Below, in pieces: positions 51,563-61,408 of a DNA stretch of 64,000 nt (positions within the stretch are counted from its first letter, which is position 1; every line of letters begins with the position of its first letter). Source of the DNA: Chitinophagales bacterium (lineage in GTDB: Bacteria > Bacteroidota > Bacteroidia > Chitinophagales > UBA2359). The stretch covers positions 1 through 64,000 of the forward strand of contig JAHDFD010000021.1 of NCBI GenBank assembly GCA_020628375.1, in the 5' to 3' direction. The notes beneath the pieces were generated by a model. That model searched no databases. It was given only the letters and a program-made list of their open reading frames with translations, and was not told the DNA's origin. The position numbers were made by a program, and so were the translations under genes.

Positions 51563-52179
51563 TGAAGGTAGAAGTTTTAGGTAGAAACGGTCAGCCTACA
51601 GGACGTAGTGTAGATTTAGACGATTCGATCTTTGGAATCGAAACTAACGAGCATGCTGTTTATTTGTCTGTCAAACAATATTTAGCAGCACAACGTCAGG
51701 GTACACACAAGTCAAAAGAGCGTGGCGAGGTTAAAGGATCTCGTAAAAAGCTTAAAAGGCAAAAGGGTACAGGTACTGCTCGTGCAGGGGATATTAAGAG
51801 TCCTATTTTTCGTGGAGGTGGACGTATGTTTGGTCCGAAACCGCGTAACTATGATATCAAACTGAATAAAAAAGTGAAGAAATTAGCTCGTTATTCAGCT
51901 TTGACAAGTAAAGCTCAGAATGAAGGGGGGGTTGTAGTGATTGAAGATTTAAACTTCGATTCACCTAAAACCAAAGAGTATGTAGCTATTTTAGCTAATT
52001 TGAAATTGGCTGATAAGAAGACGCTTTTGGTTTTAGACGGTGCAAACAAAGAAGTTTATTTATCTGCACGCAATATCCCTAAAGTAAGTATTGCTCAGGC
52101 TTCAAACCTGAATACTTATGAGATTTTGAAAGCTAATACATTAATTATTACAGAATCTGCTGCTAAGGCAATTCAATAA
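51562..52179 (+). CDS. rplD: Large ribosomal subunit protein uL4
   Basis: 205 residues ([14 protein letters not shown]). The exit-tunnel loop is present: RKKLKRQKGTGTARAGDIKSP with GGGRMFGPKPRNY, followed by the globular part (VIEDLNFDSPKTKEY). In E. coli L4 represses its own operon; no such site can be asserted here. Start overlaps rplC by one base. Confidence 0.98.
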   Translation: MKVEVLGRNGQPTGRSVDLDDSIFGIETNEHAVYLSVKQYLAAQRQGTHKSKERGEVKGSRKKLKRQKGTGTARAGDIKSPIFRGGGRMFGPKPRNYDIKLNKKVKKLARYSALTSKAQNEGGVVVIEDLNFDSPKTKEYVAILANLKLADKKTLLVLDGANKEVYLSARNIPKVSIAQASNLNTYEILKANTLIITESAAKAIQ

Positions 52180-52193
52180 AAAGAGTAGGGGAT

Positions 52194-52487
52194 ATGTATA
52201 ACGTATTAATAAAGCCTTTGATCACGGAAAAGACAAGTAAGCTTAATGAGCAATTCAATAAGTATAGTTTCGTTGTTGACCGTAGAGCAAACAAAATTCA
52301 AATCAAGAAGGCAGTTGAAGAAATGTATAATGTTGATGTAGCTAAGGTGAATACTATCATTATGCCTAGAAAAGCTAAATCGAGATATACTAAGAGCGGT
52401 GTTCTTGAAGGAAAAACTAAATTAGTTAAGAAAGCAATTATTACCTTGTCTGAAGGTGAAGAGATTGATTTCTATGCTGATGTATAA
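52194..52487 (+). CDS. rplW: Large ribosomal subunit protein uL23
   Basis: 97 residues (MYNVLIKPLITEKTSKL), with YSFVVDRRANKIQIKKAVE and the VNTIIMPRKAKSRYTKSG hairpin. Lies at the tunnel exit and docks SRP and trigger factor. 14 bases after rplD. Confidence 0.97.
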   Translation: MYNVLIKPLITEKTSKLNEQFNKYSFVVDRRANKIQIKKAVEEMYNVDVAKVNTIIMPRKAKSRYTKSGVLEGKTKLVKKAIITLSEGEEIDFYADV

Positions 52488-52533
52488 TTAAATTTTTTAA
52501 CTAAGGTCGCGATAACCGATAAGTATCGAAATT

Positions 52534-53367
52534 ATGCCAGTAAAAAAGTATAATCCAACCTCTCCGGGTCAGCGTTTCAGAGTTAGTGTCGACTACTCTG
52601 TGTTGACTAAGAATGCAAAGCCGGAGAAAAAGTTGTTAAGTTCGATGAAAAGCTCAGGCGGACGTAATAACTCAGGTCGTATGACCGTGCGAAATCGTGG
52701 TGGTGGACACAAACGTCGTTATAGAATCATTGATTTTAAACGAGACAAAAACGACATGCCTGCTAAAGTACTTACTATAGAGTACGATCCGAACAGAACA
52801 TGTTTTATTAGCTTGGTTCAGTACGATGATGGTGAGAAGCGTTACATCCTTGCTCCTGAAGGTATTAAAGAGGGAGATGTAGTAATGTCTGGTGCAGCAG
52901 CTGTACCTGAATTAGGAAATACATTGTATTTATCTGATATTCCTTTAGGTTCAACCATTCATAATATTGAACTACATCCTGGACAAGGAGGTGTGATTGC
53001 CAGATCAGCTGGAACTTATGCTCAATTGGTGAACAAGGAAGGTAAATATGCAATTATTAAGATGCCTTCTGGTGAAACACGTATGATTTTGTTAACCTGT
53101 AAGGCAACAATTGGTACAGTTTCTAATTCAGAGCATAACCTTCAAAATCTGTCTAAAGCAGGTAGAAATCGCTGGTTAGGGCGTCGTCCAAGAGTTCGTG
53201 GTGTAGCTATGAACCCTGTTGATCACCCAATGGGTGGTGGTGAAGGTCGTTCTTCAGGAGGACACCCAAGATCTCGTACAGGTGTTATGGCTAAAGGCCA
53301 GAAAACTCGTAATCCGAATAAAGCTTCAAACAAGCTTATTATTAGTAGAAGAAAATCTCGTAAGTAA
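52534..53367 (+). CDS. rplB: Large ribosomal subunit protein uL2
   Basis: 277 residues. RNA-binding core with [12 protein letters not shown] and the C-terminal loop [17 protein letters not shown] holding the conserved His needed for peptidyl transferase activity. 46 bases after rplW; the stop overlaps the rpsS ATG by one base. Confidence 0.98.
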   Translation: MPVKKYNPTSPGQRFRVSVDYSVLTKNAKPEKKLLSSMKSSGGRNNSGRMTVRNRGGGHKRRYRIIDFKRDKNDMPAKVLTIEYDPNRTCFISLVQYDDGEKRYILAPEGIKEGDVVMSGAAAVPELGNTLYLSDIPLGSTIHNIELHPGQGGVIARSAGTYAQLVNKEGKYAIIKMPSGETRMILLTCKATIGTVSNSEHNLQNLSKAGRNRWLGRRPRVRGVAMNPVDHPMGGGEGRSSGGHPRSRTGVMAKGQKTRNPNKASNKLIISRRKSRK

Positions 53368-53633
53368 TGGCTCGATCACTTAAAAAAGGACCATACGTAA
53401 GCGTAAAATTGATGCGTAAAATTGATAACCTGAATGAATCAGGTAAAAAGAAACCAATTAAAACTTGGTCGCGTGCATCAATGATTACACCAGAATTCGT
53501 AGGGCACACTTTCGCTGTGCACAATGGAAATAAATTCATTCCGGTGTATGTAACTGAAAATATGGTTGGACATAAATTAGGCGAATTTGCTCCTACACGT
53601 ACTTTCCGTGGGCATGGAGGTAAAAAGAAATAA
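53367..53633 (+). CDS. rpsS: Small ribosomal subunit protein uS19
   Basis: 88 residues ([19 protein letters not shown]) with [22 protein letters not shown] and the [15 protein letters not shown] end. Binds the 30S head with S13 near the A-site finger. One-base overlap with rplB. Confidence 0.98.
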   Translation: MARSLKKGPYVSVKLMRKIDNLNESGKKKPIKTWSRASMITPEFVGHTFAVHNGNKFIPVYVTENMVGHKLGEFAPTRTFRGHGGKKK

Positions 53634-53635
53634 TT

Positions 53636-53983
53636 ATGGAAGCTGTAGCAAGATTAAGAAATTGTCCTACTTCGCCGCGTAAAATGCGTTTGGTAGTAGA
53701 CTTAGTGCGTGGAAAAAATGTAAACGATGCTTTAAATATTTTAAAGTTCGCACAAAAACACGCAGCTCGTGATGTAGAAAAATTATTGTTGTCGGCAGTA
53801 GCCAATTGGGGAGAGAAAAATGATTCGAGCCCAGAAGATAGCAATCTTTTTATTAAACAAATTTTTGTGGATCAAGGTCGTACGCTTAAGCGTTTTCAGC
53901 CCGCTCCTTTCGGACGTGCATACCGCATAAGAAAAAGATCGAACCACGTAACCATTATAGTTGATAGCCGTGATGGCGAATAA
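53636..53983 (+). CDS. rplV: Large ribosomal subunit protein uL22
   Basis: 115 residues ([19 protein letters not shown]). The beta-hairpin that lines the exit tunnel is present ([27 protein letters not shown] split as [17 protein letters not shown] and [11 protein letters not shown]). Two bases after rpsS. Confidence 0.97.
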   Translation: MEAVARLRNCPTSPRKMRLVVDLVRGKNVNDALNILKFAQKHAARDVEKLLLSAVANWGEKNDSSPEDSNLFIKQIFVDQGRTLKRFQPAPFGRAYRIRKRSNHVTIIVDSRDGE

Positions 53984-53995
53984 TCTGAGAATTTT

Positions 53996-54751
53996 ATGGG
54001 ACAAAAGACAAATCCGATAGGAAATCGCTTGGGCATCATCAGAGGATGGGATTCTAACTGGTATGCTTCATCAAAAGATTTTGCAGATAAATTAGTTGAA
54101 GACGAAAAAATTCGCGACTATTTGTTTGCTCGTATTTCAAAAGGTGGTATTGCACGTATCGTTATTGAGCGTACTTTGAAAAGAGTTACAATCACAATAC
54201 ACACTTCAAGACCAGGTATCATTATTGGTAAAAGTGGTAAAGAAGTAGATAGTATTCGTGAGGAGTTGAAAAAGCTTACTAGTAAAGATGTACAGATCAA
54301 TATTGTTGAAATTCGTAATCCTGAATTAGATGCTAATATTGTTGCTGAATCAATCGCTAAGCAGCTAGAAGCACGTATTAATTTCCGTAGAGCCATAAAA
54401 ATGGCTATCAATGCTACCATGCGTAAAGGTGCTGAGGGAATTAAGGTAAGAGTTTCTGGTCGTTTAAATGGTGCTGAAATGGCGCGTAGTGAAGAGTATA
54501 AGCAAGGTCGTACACCTTTACATACTTTCCGTGCTGATGTTGATTATGCACTTAAGGAGGCACTTACTATTTACGGTAAATTAGGAGTGAAAGTATGGAT
54601 CTGTAGAGGTGAAAAATTAGGTAAAGTAGATTTATCTCCTCAAGCAGCATCTAAGCGCCAAAGAGGTGGTCGCGGAGGAAATCGTGGTGGCCGAGGTGGA
54701 AACCGCGGAGGAAATCGTGGTGGTGGAAACCGCAGAGGTGGTAAAAAGTAA
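53996..54751 (+). CDS. rpsC: Small ribosomal subunit protein uS3 with Arg/Gly-rich tail
   Basis: 251 residues. N-terminal part [22 protein letters not shown] domain with [17 protein letters not shown]-terminal domain with [15 protein letters not shown] and [11 protein letters not shown]. After SPQAASKRQ (about residue 220) comes an unusual ~30-residue tail of RGG/NRGG repeats ([21 protein letters not shown]). S3 lines the mRNA entry site, so the tail may add non-specific RNA binding. The next gene, rplP, follows only after 67 bases that carry a promoter-like box and a hairpin. Confidence 0.97.
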   Translation: MGQKTNPIGNRLGIIRGWDSNWYASSKDFADKLVEDEKIRDYLFARISKGGIARIVIERTLKRVTITIHTSRPGIIIGKSGKEVDSIREELKKLTSKDVQINIVEIRNPELDANIVAESIAKQLEARINFRRAIKMAINATMRKGAEGIKVRVSGRLNGAEMARSEEYKQGRTPLHTFRADVDYALKEALTIYGKLGVKVWICRGEKLGKVDLSPQAASKRQRGGRGGNRGGRGGNRGGNRGGGNRRGGKK

Positions 54752-54762
54752 ATAAAAAGTTT

Positions 54763-54770
54763 TATCTTTG
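54763..54770 (+). promoter_or_regulatory. Internal promoter -7 box TATCTTTG before rplP
   Basis: Exact TAnnTTTG match in the longest gap of the S10/spc part (67 bases). It is followed by CACCCC, similar to TTTGCA starts of other promoters here. No clear -33 TTG. Ends 48 bases before the rplP ATG. Confidence 0.5.
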
Positions 54771-54772
54771 CA

Positions 54773-54791
54773 CCCCGCTTTAAGCAAGGGG
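54773..54791 (+). promoter_or_regulatory. Leader hairpin before rplP
   Basis: CCCC / GGGG outer stem and GCTT / AAGC inner stem around a single T, with an AA bulge. It would lie at the very 5' end of a transcript from the TATCTTTG box. There is no T run, so it is more likely an mRNA-stabilising or regulatory hairpin than a terminator. Confidence 0.5.
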
Positions 54792-54818
54792 CGCATTAAT
54801 GTAGAAAAATATTGAACA

Positions 54819-55238
54819 ATGCTTCAACCAAAAAGAACCAAATATCGTCGTCAGCAGAAAGGTAGAGTTAAAGGAATTGCTCATCGCGGTTCAACCATTG
54901 CTTTCGGTTCATTCGGCTTAAAAGCTTTAGAGTCTGGATTTATTTCTTCTAAAACTATTGAGGCGGCTCGTGTGGCAATGACTCGTTACATGAAAAGGGA
55001 AGGTAAAGTTTGGATTAGAATTTTCCCAGACAAACCGTTAACTAAAAAGCCAGCTGAAGTACGTATGGGTAAAGGTAAAGGGGCGCCAGATAGATTTGTG
55101 GCTGTTGTGAAACCTGGTACTATAATGTTTGAATCAGAAGGTGTGCCTGAGGAAGTTGCACGTGAAGCTTTCCGTTTAGCAGCTCAGAAAATGCCTGTGA
55201 AAACTAAATTCATCGTTCGTAGAGATTATAAAGCCTAA
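54819..55238 (+). CDS. rplP: Large ribosomal subunit protein uL16
   Basis: 139 residues ([19 protein letters not shown]). Conserved [37 protein letters not shown] (as [18 protein letters not shown]) and the C-terminal [16 protein letters not shown]. Binds near the A-site tRNA elbow. Confidence 0.98.
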   Translation: MLQPKRTKYRRQQKGRVKGIAHRGSTIAFGSFGLKALESGFISSKTIEAARVAMTRYMKREGKVWIRIFPDKPLTKKPAEVRMGKGKGAPDRFVAVVKPGTIMFESEGVPEEVAREAFRLAAQKMPVKTKFIVRRDYKA

Positions 55239-55264
55239 TTACTCAGCTTTAAATAGATTAGAAA

Positions 55265-55474
55265 ATGGCAAAGAAAAAGGAATTAACGATTAAAGAAAAA
55301 GATACAGCAGCGCTTGAAGATGAGTTGACAGTATCGCAGGAACGTTTACATCGCTTAGGGTTTAATCATACAATTGCAGCTTTGGAGAATCCAATGGAAT
55401 TGAGAACCTTACGCCGTATGATTGCAAAAATTAAAACTGAATTACGTGCTCGCGAAATAGCTGCACAACAGTAA
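55265..55474 (+). CDS. rpmC: Large ribosomal subunit protein uL29
   Basis: 69 residues, two-helix coiled coil (KEKDTAALEDELTVSQERLH; LRTLRRMIAKIKTELRAREI). Lies beside L23 at the tunnel exit. 26 bases after rplP and 23 before rpsQ. Confidence 0.96.
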   Translation: MAKKKELTIKEKDTAALEDELTVSQERLHRLGFNHTIAALENPMELRTLRRMIAKIKTELRAREIAAQQ

Positions 55475-55497
55475 GATAAATCCGTAATTAATTTAAA

Positions 55498-55752
55498 ATG
55501 GAGAGAAATCTAAGAAAAACGCGTATAGGAATTGTTACTAGCGATAAAGCTGAAAAAACCATAACAGTAGCGACTGAGCGTAAAATTCGTCATGGTATTT
55601 ATGGTAAGTTCATTAAAAGAACTAAAAAATTCCATGCACACGATGAAAAAAATGAGGCAAATATTGGTGATACTGTACGTATCATGGAAACACGCCCATT
55701 AAGTAAATCTAAGCGTTGGAGATTGATAGAAGTTATCGAACGCGCAAAATAA
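55498..55752 (+). CDS. rpsQ: Small ribosomal subunit protein uS17
   Basis: 84 residues ([20 protein letters not shown]) with [20 protein letters not shown] and [20 protein letters not shown]-fold binder of 16S rRNA helices 7 and 11. Confidence 0.97.
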   Translation: MERNLRKTRIGIVTSDKAEKTITVATERKIRHGIYGKFIKRTKKFHAHDEKNEANIGDTVRIMETRPLSKSKRWRLIEVIERAK

Positions 55753-55797
55753 TTAGCTCTTAACTATACTTTTTTTAAAGTAGTAAATTTTTAAAAG

Positions 55798-56166
55798 ATG
55801 ATTCAACAGGAGTCAAGACTAAAAGTAGCAGATAATACAGGTGCAAAGGAAGTTCTTTGTATTCGAGTGCTTGGTGGTACCAAAAGACGTTACGCTTCAA
55901 TAGGTGATAAAATTATTGTTACCATTAAAGATGCAATGCCGAATGGTAACGTCAAAAAAGGACAAGTAACTCCAGCTGTAGTTGTGAGAACCAAGAAAGA
56001 GATTAGAAGAAAAGATGGATCTTACATTCGTTTTGACGATAATGCTGTGGTAATTTTAAATGCTAATGATGAACCGAGAGGTTCTCGTATTTTCGGACCA
56101 GTAGCTCGTGAGCTTCGTGATAAAGATTACATGAGAATTGTTTCTTTAGCTCCCGAAGTACTTTAA
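55798..56166 (+). CDS. rplN: Large ribosomal subunit protein uL14
   Basis: 122 residues ([20 protein letters not shown]), with [34 protein letters not shown] and [20 protein letters not shown]. Bridges to the 30S subunit and is the docking site of RsfS. 45 bases after rpsQ. Confidence 0.98.
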   Translation: MIQQESRLKVADNTGAKEVLCIRVLGGTKRRYASIGDKIIVTIKDAMPNGNVKKGQVTPAVVVRTKKEIRRKDGSYIRFDDNAVVILNANDEPRGSRIFGPVARELRDKDYMRIVSLAPEVL

Positions 56167-56195
56167 TTCATTAGAAACGCATAATTTTTGTAAAA

Positions 56196-56513
56196 ATGGC
56201 GAAGCTAAAAATAAAAAAAGGCGATAACGTAAAGATCATTGCTGGGAATAGTAAAGGAACTACAGGTAGAGTTCTTGAGGTGAACCGCAAAACTAATCGC
56301 GTTATTGTAGAAGGTGCCAACATGGTTACTAAGCACCAAAAACCCGATACACAAAACCCTGATGGTGGTCGTGTTGAGGTAGAAGCACCCATTCATATTT
56401 CGAATGTGATGCTTGTCGATCCTAAATCTAACGAGCCAACTCGTGTTGGTCGTAAGGTAGAAGATGGAAAAATTAAAAGATATTCTAAGAAATCAGGACA
56501 ATTATTAGACTAA
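56196..56513 (+). CDS. rplX: Large ribosomal subunit protein uL24
   Basis: 105 residues; KOW motif near the N-terminus ([20 protein letters not shown]), then [19 protein letters not shown]. Assembly initiator of the 50S. The stop TAATGG overlaps the rplE ATG by one base. Confidence 0.97.
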   Translation: MAKLKIKKGDNVKIIAGNSKGTTGRVLEVNRKTNRVIVEGANMVTKHQKPDTQNPDGGRVEVEAPIHISNVMLVDPKSNEPTRVGRKVEDGKIKRYSKKSGQLLD

Positions 56514-57079
56514 TGGAAAAATTGGTTCCAAGATTAAAGACAAAGTACGTAGAGGAAATTGCTGGTGAATTAAAAGAGCAATTCAACTACAAGTCGAGCA
56601 TGCAAATACCTAAATTGTTGAAAATTTGTATCAACCAGGGTATTGGACAAGCTACATCTGATAAAAAATTAATCGATGTTGCAATCAAAGAAATGACTAC
56701 GATTGTTGGTCAGAAGTGTGTTGCTACTAAGGCTAAAAAATCAGTGTCGAACTTTAAGTTGCGTGAAGGTATGCCGATTGGTGTTCGTGTAACGCTGCGT
56801 GGTGAAAGAATGTGGGAATTCCTAGATCGATTACTCGCTGTTGCTTTACCTCGTGTAAGAGACTTCCGCGGAGTAAATGATAAGAGTTTTGATGGAAGAG
56901 GAAATTATTCACTTGGTATTCAGGAACAAATTATTTTCCCTGAAATTAACTTAGATAAGGTTCCAAGAATTTCTGGTATGGATATAACTTTTGTTACATC
57001 CGCTCCTACTGATAACGAAGCATACGCACTATTAAGTAAATTAGGTATGCCTTTCAAAAACGCATATAAGCAAAAGTAA
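56513..57079 (+). CDS. rplE: Large ribosomal subunit protein uL5
   Basis: 188 residues. Contains [56 protein letters not shown] and the C-terminal [10 protein letters not shown]. Holds 5S rRNA and contacts the P-site tRNA. Start overlaps rplX by one base; two bases to rpsN. Confidence 0.98.
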   Translation: MEKLVPRLKTKYVEEIAGELKEQFNYKSSMQIPKLLKICINQGIGQATSDKKLIDVAIKEMTTIVGQKCVATKAKKSVSNFKLREGMPIGVRVTLRGERMWEFLDRLLAVALPRVRDFRGVNDKSFDGRGNYSLGIQEQIIFPEINLDKVPRISGMDITFVTSAPTDNEAYALLSKLGMPFKNAYKQK

Positions 57080-57081
57080 TT

Positions 57082-57351
57082 ATGGCAAGAGAAGCAGTAA
57101 AAGCACGTCAGAGAAAGCGTGAGAAATTAGTAGCCCGTTATGCTGAAAAGCGTGCACGTCTTAAAGCAGAAGGTGATTATGAAGCATTGGATTTACTTCC
57201 TAAAAACGCTTCACCTGTTCGTTTGAAGAATCGTTGTAAATTAACAGGACGTCCGAAGGGGTATGTAAGATTTTTTGGAATTTCTCGTGTGAAATTACGT
57301 GAGTTAGCCGTTTCAGGAAAAATTCCTGGATTGAAAAAAGCTAGTTGGTAA
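57082..57351 (+). CDS. rpsN: Small ribosomal subunit protein uS14, zinc-free form
   Basis: 89 residues, the long C-minus form. [20 protein letters not shown] keeps one Cys where the zinc form has CxxC pairs, so no zinc ribbon can form. C-terminus IPGLKKASW is standard. Sits in the 30S head. Confidence 0.97.
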   Translation: MAREAVKARQRKREKLVARYAEKRARLKAEGDYEALDLLPKNASPVRLKNRCKLTGRPKGYVRFFGISRVKLRELAVSGKIPGLKKASW

Positions 57352-57374
57352 GCAAATAATAAATTAGAAAGATT

Positions 57375-57782
57375 ATGTCAGCAGTAACAGATCCGATAGC
57401 AGATTTTTTGACAAGAATACGAAATGCACAAATGGTTGCTCACCGAGTTGTGGAAATTCCTGCTTCTAACTTGAAAAAACGTATCACTGAAATCCTTTAT
57501 GATCAGGGATACATCTTAAAATATAAATTTGAAGATACTCCTAATAACCAAGGAGTAATTAAAATTGCATTGAAATACGATAGAGCTTCTAAAGTTCCAG
57601 CAATTCGTGAAATCAAAAGAGTAAGTAAACCTGGGTTGAGAGTTCAACTTAAGTCAGCAGATTTACCAAGAGTAATCAATGGTTTAGGAATTGCAATTGT
57701 TTCAACATCTAAAGGAATTATGACTGGAAAAGAAGCACGCGATCTTAATGTAGGTGGCGAGGTTTTATGTACAGTTTACTAA
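57375..57782 (+). CDS. rpsH: Small ribosomal subunit protein uS8
   Basis: 135 residues ([20 protein letters not shown]), with the C-terminal [20 protein letters not shown] and [10 protein letters not shown] signature. Binds helix 21 of 16S rRNA; in E. coli it also represses the spc operon. Confidence 0.98.
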   Translation: MSAVTDPIADFLTRIRNAQMVAHRVVEIPASNLKKRITEILYDQGYILKYKFEDTPNNQGVIKIALKYDRASKVPAIREIKRVSKPGLRVQLKSADLPRVINGLGIAIVSTSKGIMTGKEARDLNVGGEVLCTVY

Positions 57783-57801
57783 TATTTAAAATTATTACAC
57801 G

Positions 57802-58356
57802 ATGTCAAGGATAGGAAAAGCACCGATATCAATACCAGATGGAGTAAGTATCTCTGTAGATGACAATAATGTAGTTACCGTTAAAGGTAAAAATGGCGAG
57901 TTGTCACAACCAATGGATCGTGATATTTCATTGGAGATAGAAGATGGGGTATTAACCGTAACTCGTCCTACTGATCAAAAACGCCATAAAGCATTACACG
58001 GTTTATACCGTTCATTAATCAGCAATATGGTTGTTGGAGTAACTGATGGATATAAAAAGGAATTACAGCTTGTTGGGGTTGGATATCGTGCAAGCAATAA
58101 AGGAAACTTGTTAGAGATGAGTGTTGGATATTCACACCCTATCTATTTCATGGCTCCGCCGGAAATAAAGGTTTCCACCGAAAGTGTAAAAGGACAACCA
58201 CCTTTGGTTATTTTAGAAAGTAGTGATAAACAGTTGATCGGACAGGTTGCTGCAAAAATCCGCTCTTTCCGTAAGCCTGAGCCTTACAAAGGAAAAGGTA
58301 TTAAATTCAAGGGTGAAGTATTACGCCGTAAGGCAGGTAAAACTGCGGCTAAATAA
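57802..58356 (+). CDS. rplF: Large ribosomal subunit protein uL6
   Basis: 184 residues (MSRIGKAPISIPDGVSI) with two repeated domains; GLYRSLISNMVVGVTDGY and the C-terminal KIRSFRKPEPYKGKGIKFKG motif are conserved. Binds near the sarcin-ricin loop. Confidence 0.98.
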   Translation: MSRIGKAPISIPDGVSISVDDNNVVTVKGKNGELSQPMDRDISLEIEDGVLTVTRPTDQKRHKALHGLYRSLISNMVVGVTDGYKKELQLVGVGYRASNKGNLLEMSVGYSHPIYFMAPPEIKVSTESVKGQPPLVILESSDKQLIGQVAAKIRSFRKPEPYKGKGIKFKGEVLRRKAGKTAAK

Positions 58357-58389
58357 TTATTTTTTAACTTATTCTTTAAGCCTGTTACA

Positions 58390-58734
58390 ATGCCTTCAAA
58401 AAAAGTACAAAGAAGACAAAAAATCCGCTACAAGATCAGAAAGAAAATTAGCGGTACTGCAGATAGACCACGCCTCTGTGTTTTCAGAAGCAATAAAGGA
58501 ATTTCTGCTCAATTGATCGATGATGTAAATGCTGTTACTTTAGCTTCTGCAAATAGTAAAAGCGTTGCAGGAGATAATAAAATAGCTGTTGCAACAGAAG
58601 TTGGCAAGACCCTTGCAGAGAAAGCTTCAGCAGCAAATATTTCACAATGTGTATTTGATCGTAGTGGATATTTATATCATGGTCGTGTGAAAGCCTTGGC
58701 AGATGGTGCCAGAGAAGGCGGTTTGAATTTTTAA
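58390..58734 (+). CDS. rplR: Large ribosomal subunit protein uL18
   Basis: 114 residues: basic N-terminus ([19 protein letters not shown]), [19 protein letters not shown], and [20 protein letters not shown] near the end. Binds 5S rRNA with L5. Confidence 0.98.
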   Translation: MPSKKVQRRQKIRYKIRKKISGTADRPRLCVFRSNKGISAQLIDDVNAVTLASANSKSVAGDNKIAVATEVGKTLAEKASAANISQCVFDRSGYLYHGRVKALADGAREGGLNF

Positions 58735-58765
58735 ACGAAGTTTTTAATAAAGTAAATTACCAATA

Positions 58766-59290
58766 GTGAAAGGTAAGCAACAAAATAATGTAAACGCTCA
58801 GGACCTTGAAGTAAAAGACAAGGTTGTAGCTATCAATCGTGTAGCTAAGGTAACCAAAGGTGGTCGTACATTCAGTTTCTCTGCAATTGTAGTAGTAGGT
58901 GATGGCGAAGGTGCTGTTGGACATGGGCTTGGAAAAGCACGTGAGGTTATTGAAGCTATTCAGAAAGGGAAAGACGAAGCTATTAAATCAATGAAGCGCG
59001 TACCTATTATCAATGGTACGATTCCTCATAAAGTACATGGGAAGTTCGGAGCAGGAAAAGTATTGATTCAGCCGGCTTCAAAAGGTACTGGTTTAATTGC
59101 AGGTGGTGCAATGCGCGCAGTATTGGAAAATGCAGGTGTGAAAGATTGTATCGCTAAATCTTTAGGATCATCTAATCCACATAACGTAATAAAGGCAACA
59201 ATTAATGCGCTTGAACAATTACGTGATCCTTATTCAGTAGCTAAAGAGCGTGGTATTAGTATGCAAAAATTATTTACTGGTCGCGATTAA
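58766..59290 (+). CDS. rpsE: Small ribosomal subunit protein uS5
   Basis: 174 residues with a GTG start at 58766, the only in-frame start ahead of the conserved core ([20 protein letters not shown]). Also [19 protein letters not shown] and [16 protein letters not shown]. Lines the mRNA entrance and affects fidelity. Confidence 0.97.
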   Translation: MKGKQQNNVNAQDLEVKDKVVAINRVAKVTKGGRTFSFSAIVVVGDGEGAVGHGLGKAREVIEAIQKGKDEAIKSMKRVPIINGTIPHKVHGKFGAGKVLIQPASKGTGLIAGGAMRAVLENAGVKDCIAKSLGSSNPHNVIKATINALEQLRDPYSVAKERGISMQKLFTGRD

Positions 59291-59307
59291 ATTTTTAATT
59301 TTTTAAA

Positions 59308-59487
59308 ATGGGAAAAGTGAAAATTACACAAGTACGCAGCGTAATCGGTCGTCCAAAACGTCAGAAAAGAACAATGGAAGCATTGGGACTTAGAAAAATT
59401 GGGCATACTGTAGAAAAAGAAGCTAACGATGCTATCAATGGAATGATAAGCAAAGTTGCACATTTAGTAAAAGTAGAAGAGGCTTAA
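59308..59487 (+). CDS. rpmD: Large ribosomal subunit protein uL30
   Basis: 59 residues, ATG 59308 to TAA 59485-59487: [20 protein letters not shown], then [20 protein letters not shown]. The [14 protein letters not shown] and LGLRKIGHT motifs are the L30 signature. Fits exactly between rpsE (17 bases) and rplO (4 bases), its canonical place. Confidence 0.97.
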   Translation: MGKVKITQVRSVIGRPKRQKRTMEALGLRKIGHTVEKEANDAINGMISKVAHLVKVEEA

Positions 59488-59491
59488 TAAA

Positions 59492-59938
59492 ATGGAATTA
59501 CACAATCTAAAACCAGCACAAGGTTCGGTTAAAAAAGGAAAACGTGTAGGTCGTGGACAAGGTTCAACACGTGGTGGTACTTCAACACGTGGACACAAAG
59601 GAGCTCAGTCTAGATCTGGTTATTCTCGTAAAAGAGCGTTTGAAGGTGGGCAAATGCCACTTCAAATGAGAATACCTAAACGTGGATTCAAAAACATTAA
59701 CAGAATTGATTACGTAGGATTCAATCTGGATACTGTTAGTGCTTTAGCTGAAAAACACAATTTAAGTGAGTTTTCTATTGAAAAACTTAGAGAACTTCAC
59801 ATTATTCAACGAAATGACAAGGTGAAAATACTTGGAAGAGGAGAGTTGAATAAGACATTAACCTTTAAAGTTCACGCTTATACAGCAAAAGCTAAAGAAG
59901 CAATTGAGCAATCAGGAGGTACGATTCAAGAAAATTAA
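59492..59938 (+). CDS. rplO: Large ribosomal subunit protein uL15
   Basis: 148 residues (MELHNLKPAQGSVKKGKRVG) with the Gly/Arg-rich GRGQGSTRGGTSTRGHKGAQ extension, FEGGQMPLQMRIPKRGFKN and a globular C-terminal domain (AYTAKAKEAIEQSGG). 36 bases before secY. Confidence 0.98.
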   Translation: MELHNLKPAQGSVKKGKRVGRGQGSTRGGTSTRGHKGAQSRSGYSRKRAFEGGQMPLQMRIPKRGFKNINRIDYVGFNLDTVSALAEKHNLSEFSIEKLRELHIIQRNDKVKILGRGELNKTLTFKVHAYTAKAKEAIEQSGGTIQEN

Positions 59939-59974
59939 TTAGATTCGCATTTTGCGATATCAATCTGAAGGAGG

Positions 59975-61315
59975 ATGAACAATTTCATAGAGACAATAAA
60001 GAACATTTTTAAGATCGAAGATTTAAGAGAGAAAATTCTTTACACACTCGGTCTGATTTTGATTTACCGTATTGGATCTTTTGTTCCATTACCGGGTATC
60101 GACCCCAATTCTTTGGGGGGAGCAACAAGTGAAGGTGGCCTTATGGCATTGCTGAACATGTTTGTTGGAGGTTCTTTCACAAGAGCTTCCGTTTTTGCAT
60201 TAGGAATTATGCCTTACATCTCTGCATCAATTGCTGTGCAGTTGCTGACTTTGATAGTGCCATATTTCCAGAAAATGCAAAAAGATGGTGAAAGTGGACG
60301 AAAGAAAATTACTCAGTTAACTCGTTATTTGACTATTCTTGTAACTTTTGTACAAGGATCAGCCTATATCACATTCCTTAACGCGACAGTTCCACAGGCA
60401 ATTGTACTTAACATGTTTATGTTTTCAGTATCTACCATTATTTGTTTAACTGCTGGAACAGTATTCTGTATGTGGTTGGGAGAGAAAATCACAGACAGAG
60501 GTATTGGTAATGGTATTTCATTATTGATTACAGTAGGAATCATTGCAATGTTACCGGGTTCATTCATTCAGGAAACTGTGGCGCGATTCCAATCAGGAGG
60601 TGCTGGTCCCGTGTTCTGGCTATTAGAGATTGCAATTTGGGTAGCAATAGTGTTCGCATGTGTTGCATTGGTACAGGCAGTTCGTAAAATTCCTGTTCAG
60701 TATGCTAAAAGAATGGTAGGTGGTCAACAATTCCAAGGAGTACGTCAGTACATTCCATTAAAGGTAAACGCTTCAGGGGTAATGCCGATCATTTTTGCTC
60801 AGGCATTAATGTTCATACCATCATTTGTTGGTCAGTTCTTCCCTGATTCTGCATTTATGGCGAGTATTGCAAATGGTACGTTCTACTTATCATTTTGGTA
60901 TAATATTGCCTTTTTTATATTGGTGGTAGTATTTACATACTTCTATACGGCTCTTACGATCAATCCGGTTCAAATGGCGGATGATATGAAAAGAAATAAT
61001 GGATTTATTCCTGGAATCAAACCAGGTAAAGAAACATCTGATTATATCGATTTAATTCTTTCACGAATTACTTTACCAGGATCTATTTTCTTAGGTTTAA
61101 TTGCTATCCTTCCTGCAATTGCTGCACGATTTGGAGTAAGTCAGGGATTCTCTATTTTCTTCGGTGGAACTTCATTATTGATCTTAGTAGCCGTAGTATT
61201 AGATACTTTGCAACAAATAGAAAGTCATTTATTAATGCGTCATTATGATGGATTAATGAAAGGAAGTAATAGAATTAAAGGAAGATCAGCAGATACAGTT
61301 GGCGCAAGTGTATAA
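59975..61315 (+). CDS. secY: Protein translocase subunit SecY
   Basis: 446 residues, ten membrane helices. N-terminal FKIEDLREKILYTLGLILIYRIG (as ILYTLGLILIYRIG) and PLPGIDPN, plug region GGSFTRASVFALGIMPYISAS, YFQKMQKDGESGRKKITQLTRY, and the cytoplasmic loops PVQYAKRM and NGFIPGIKPG. Forms the Sec channel that all signal-peptide proteins here need. A strong AGGAGG abuts the ATG with almost no spacing, so it may not act as an ideal ribosome site. A terminator follows. Confidence 0.98.
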   Translation: MNNFIETIKNIFKIEDLREKILYTLGLILIYRIGSFVPLPGIDPNSLGGATSEGGLMALLNMFVGGSFTRASVFALGIMPYISASIAVQLLTLIVPYFQKMQKDGESGRKKITQLTRYLTILVTFVQGSAYITFLNATVPQAIVLNMFMFSVSTIICLTAGTVFCMWLGEKITDRGIGNGISLLITVGIIAMLPGSFIQETVARFQSGGAGPVFWLLEIAIWVAIVFACVALVQAVRKIPVQYAKRMVGGQQFQGVRQYIPLKVNASGVMPIIFAQALMFIPSFVGQFFPDSAFMASIANGTFYLSFWYNIAFFILVVVFTYFYTALTINPVQMADDMKRNNGFIPGIKPGKETSDYIDLILSRITLPGSIFLGLIAILPAIAARFGVSQGFSIFFGGTSLLILVAVVLDTLQQIESHLLMRHYDGLMKGSNRIKGRSADTVGASV

Positions 61316-61341
61316 ATACTGTACTATAAAATCTTAATATC

Positions 61342-61382
61342 AAAAGGCTTGTATATACACTTATACAAGCCTTTTCTTTTTT
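61342..61382 (+). terminator. Rho-independent terminator after secY
   Basis: Perfect 14-bp stem AAAAGGCTTGTATA / TATACAAGCCTTTT (61342-61355 and 61362-61375), six-base loop, then C and a T run. It ends the spc part 27 bases after the secY stop, so map, infA and the alpha part need a further promoter. Confidence 0.93.
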
Positions 61383-61408
61383 AATATATCTGAAACATAA
61401 TTCATAAG

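Noticed and set aside
59965-59980. Strong Shine-Dalgarno AGGAGG at secY as evidence for SD-led initiation
   Set aside because: It abuts the ATG with almost no spacing and other genes of the cluster lack such sites, so it may be chance.
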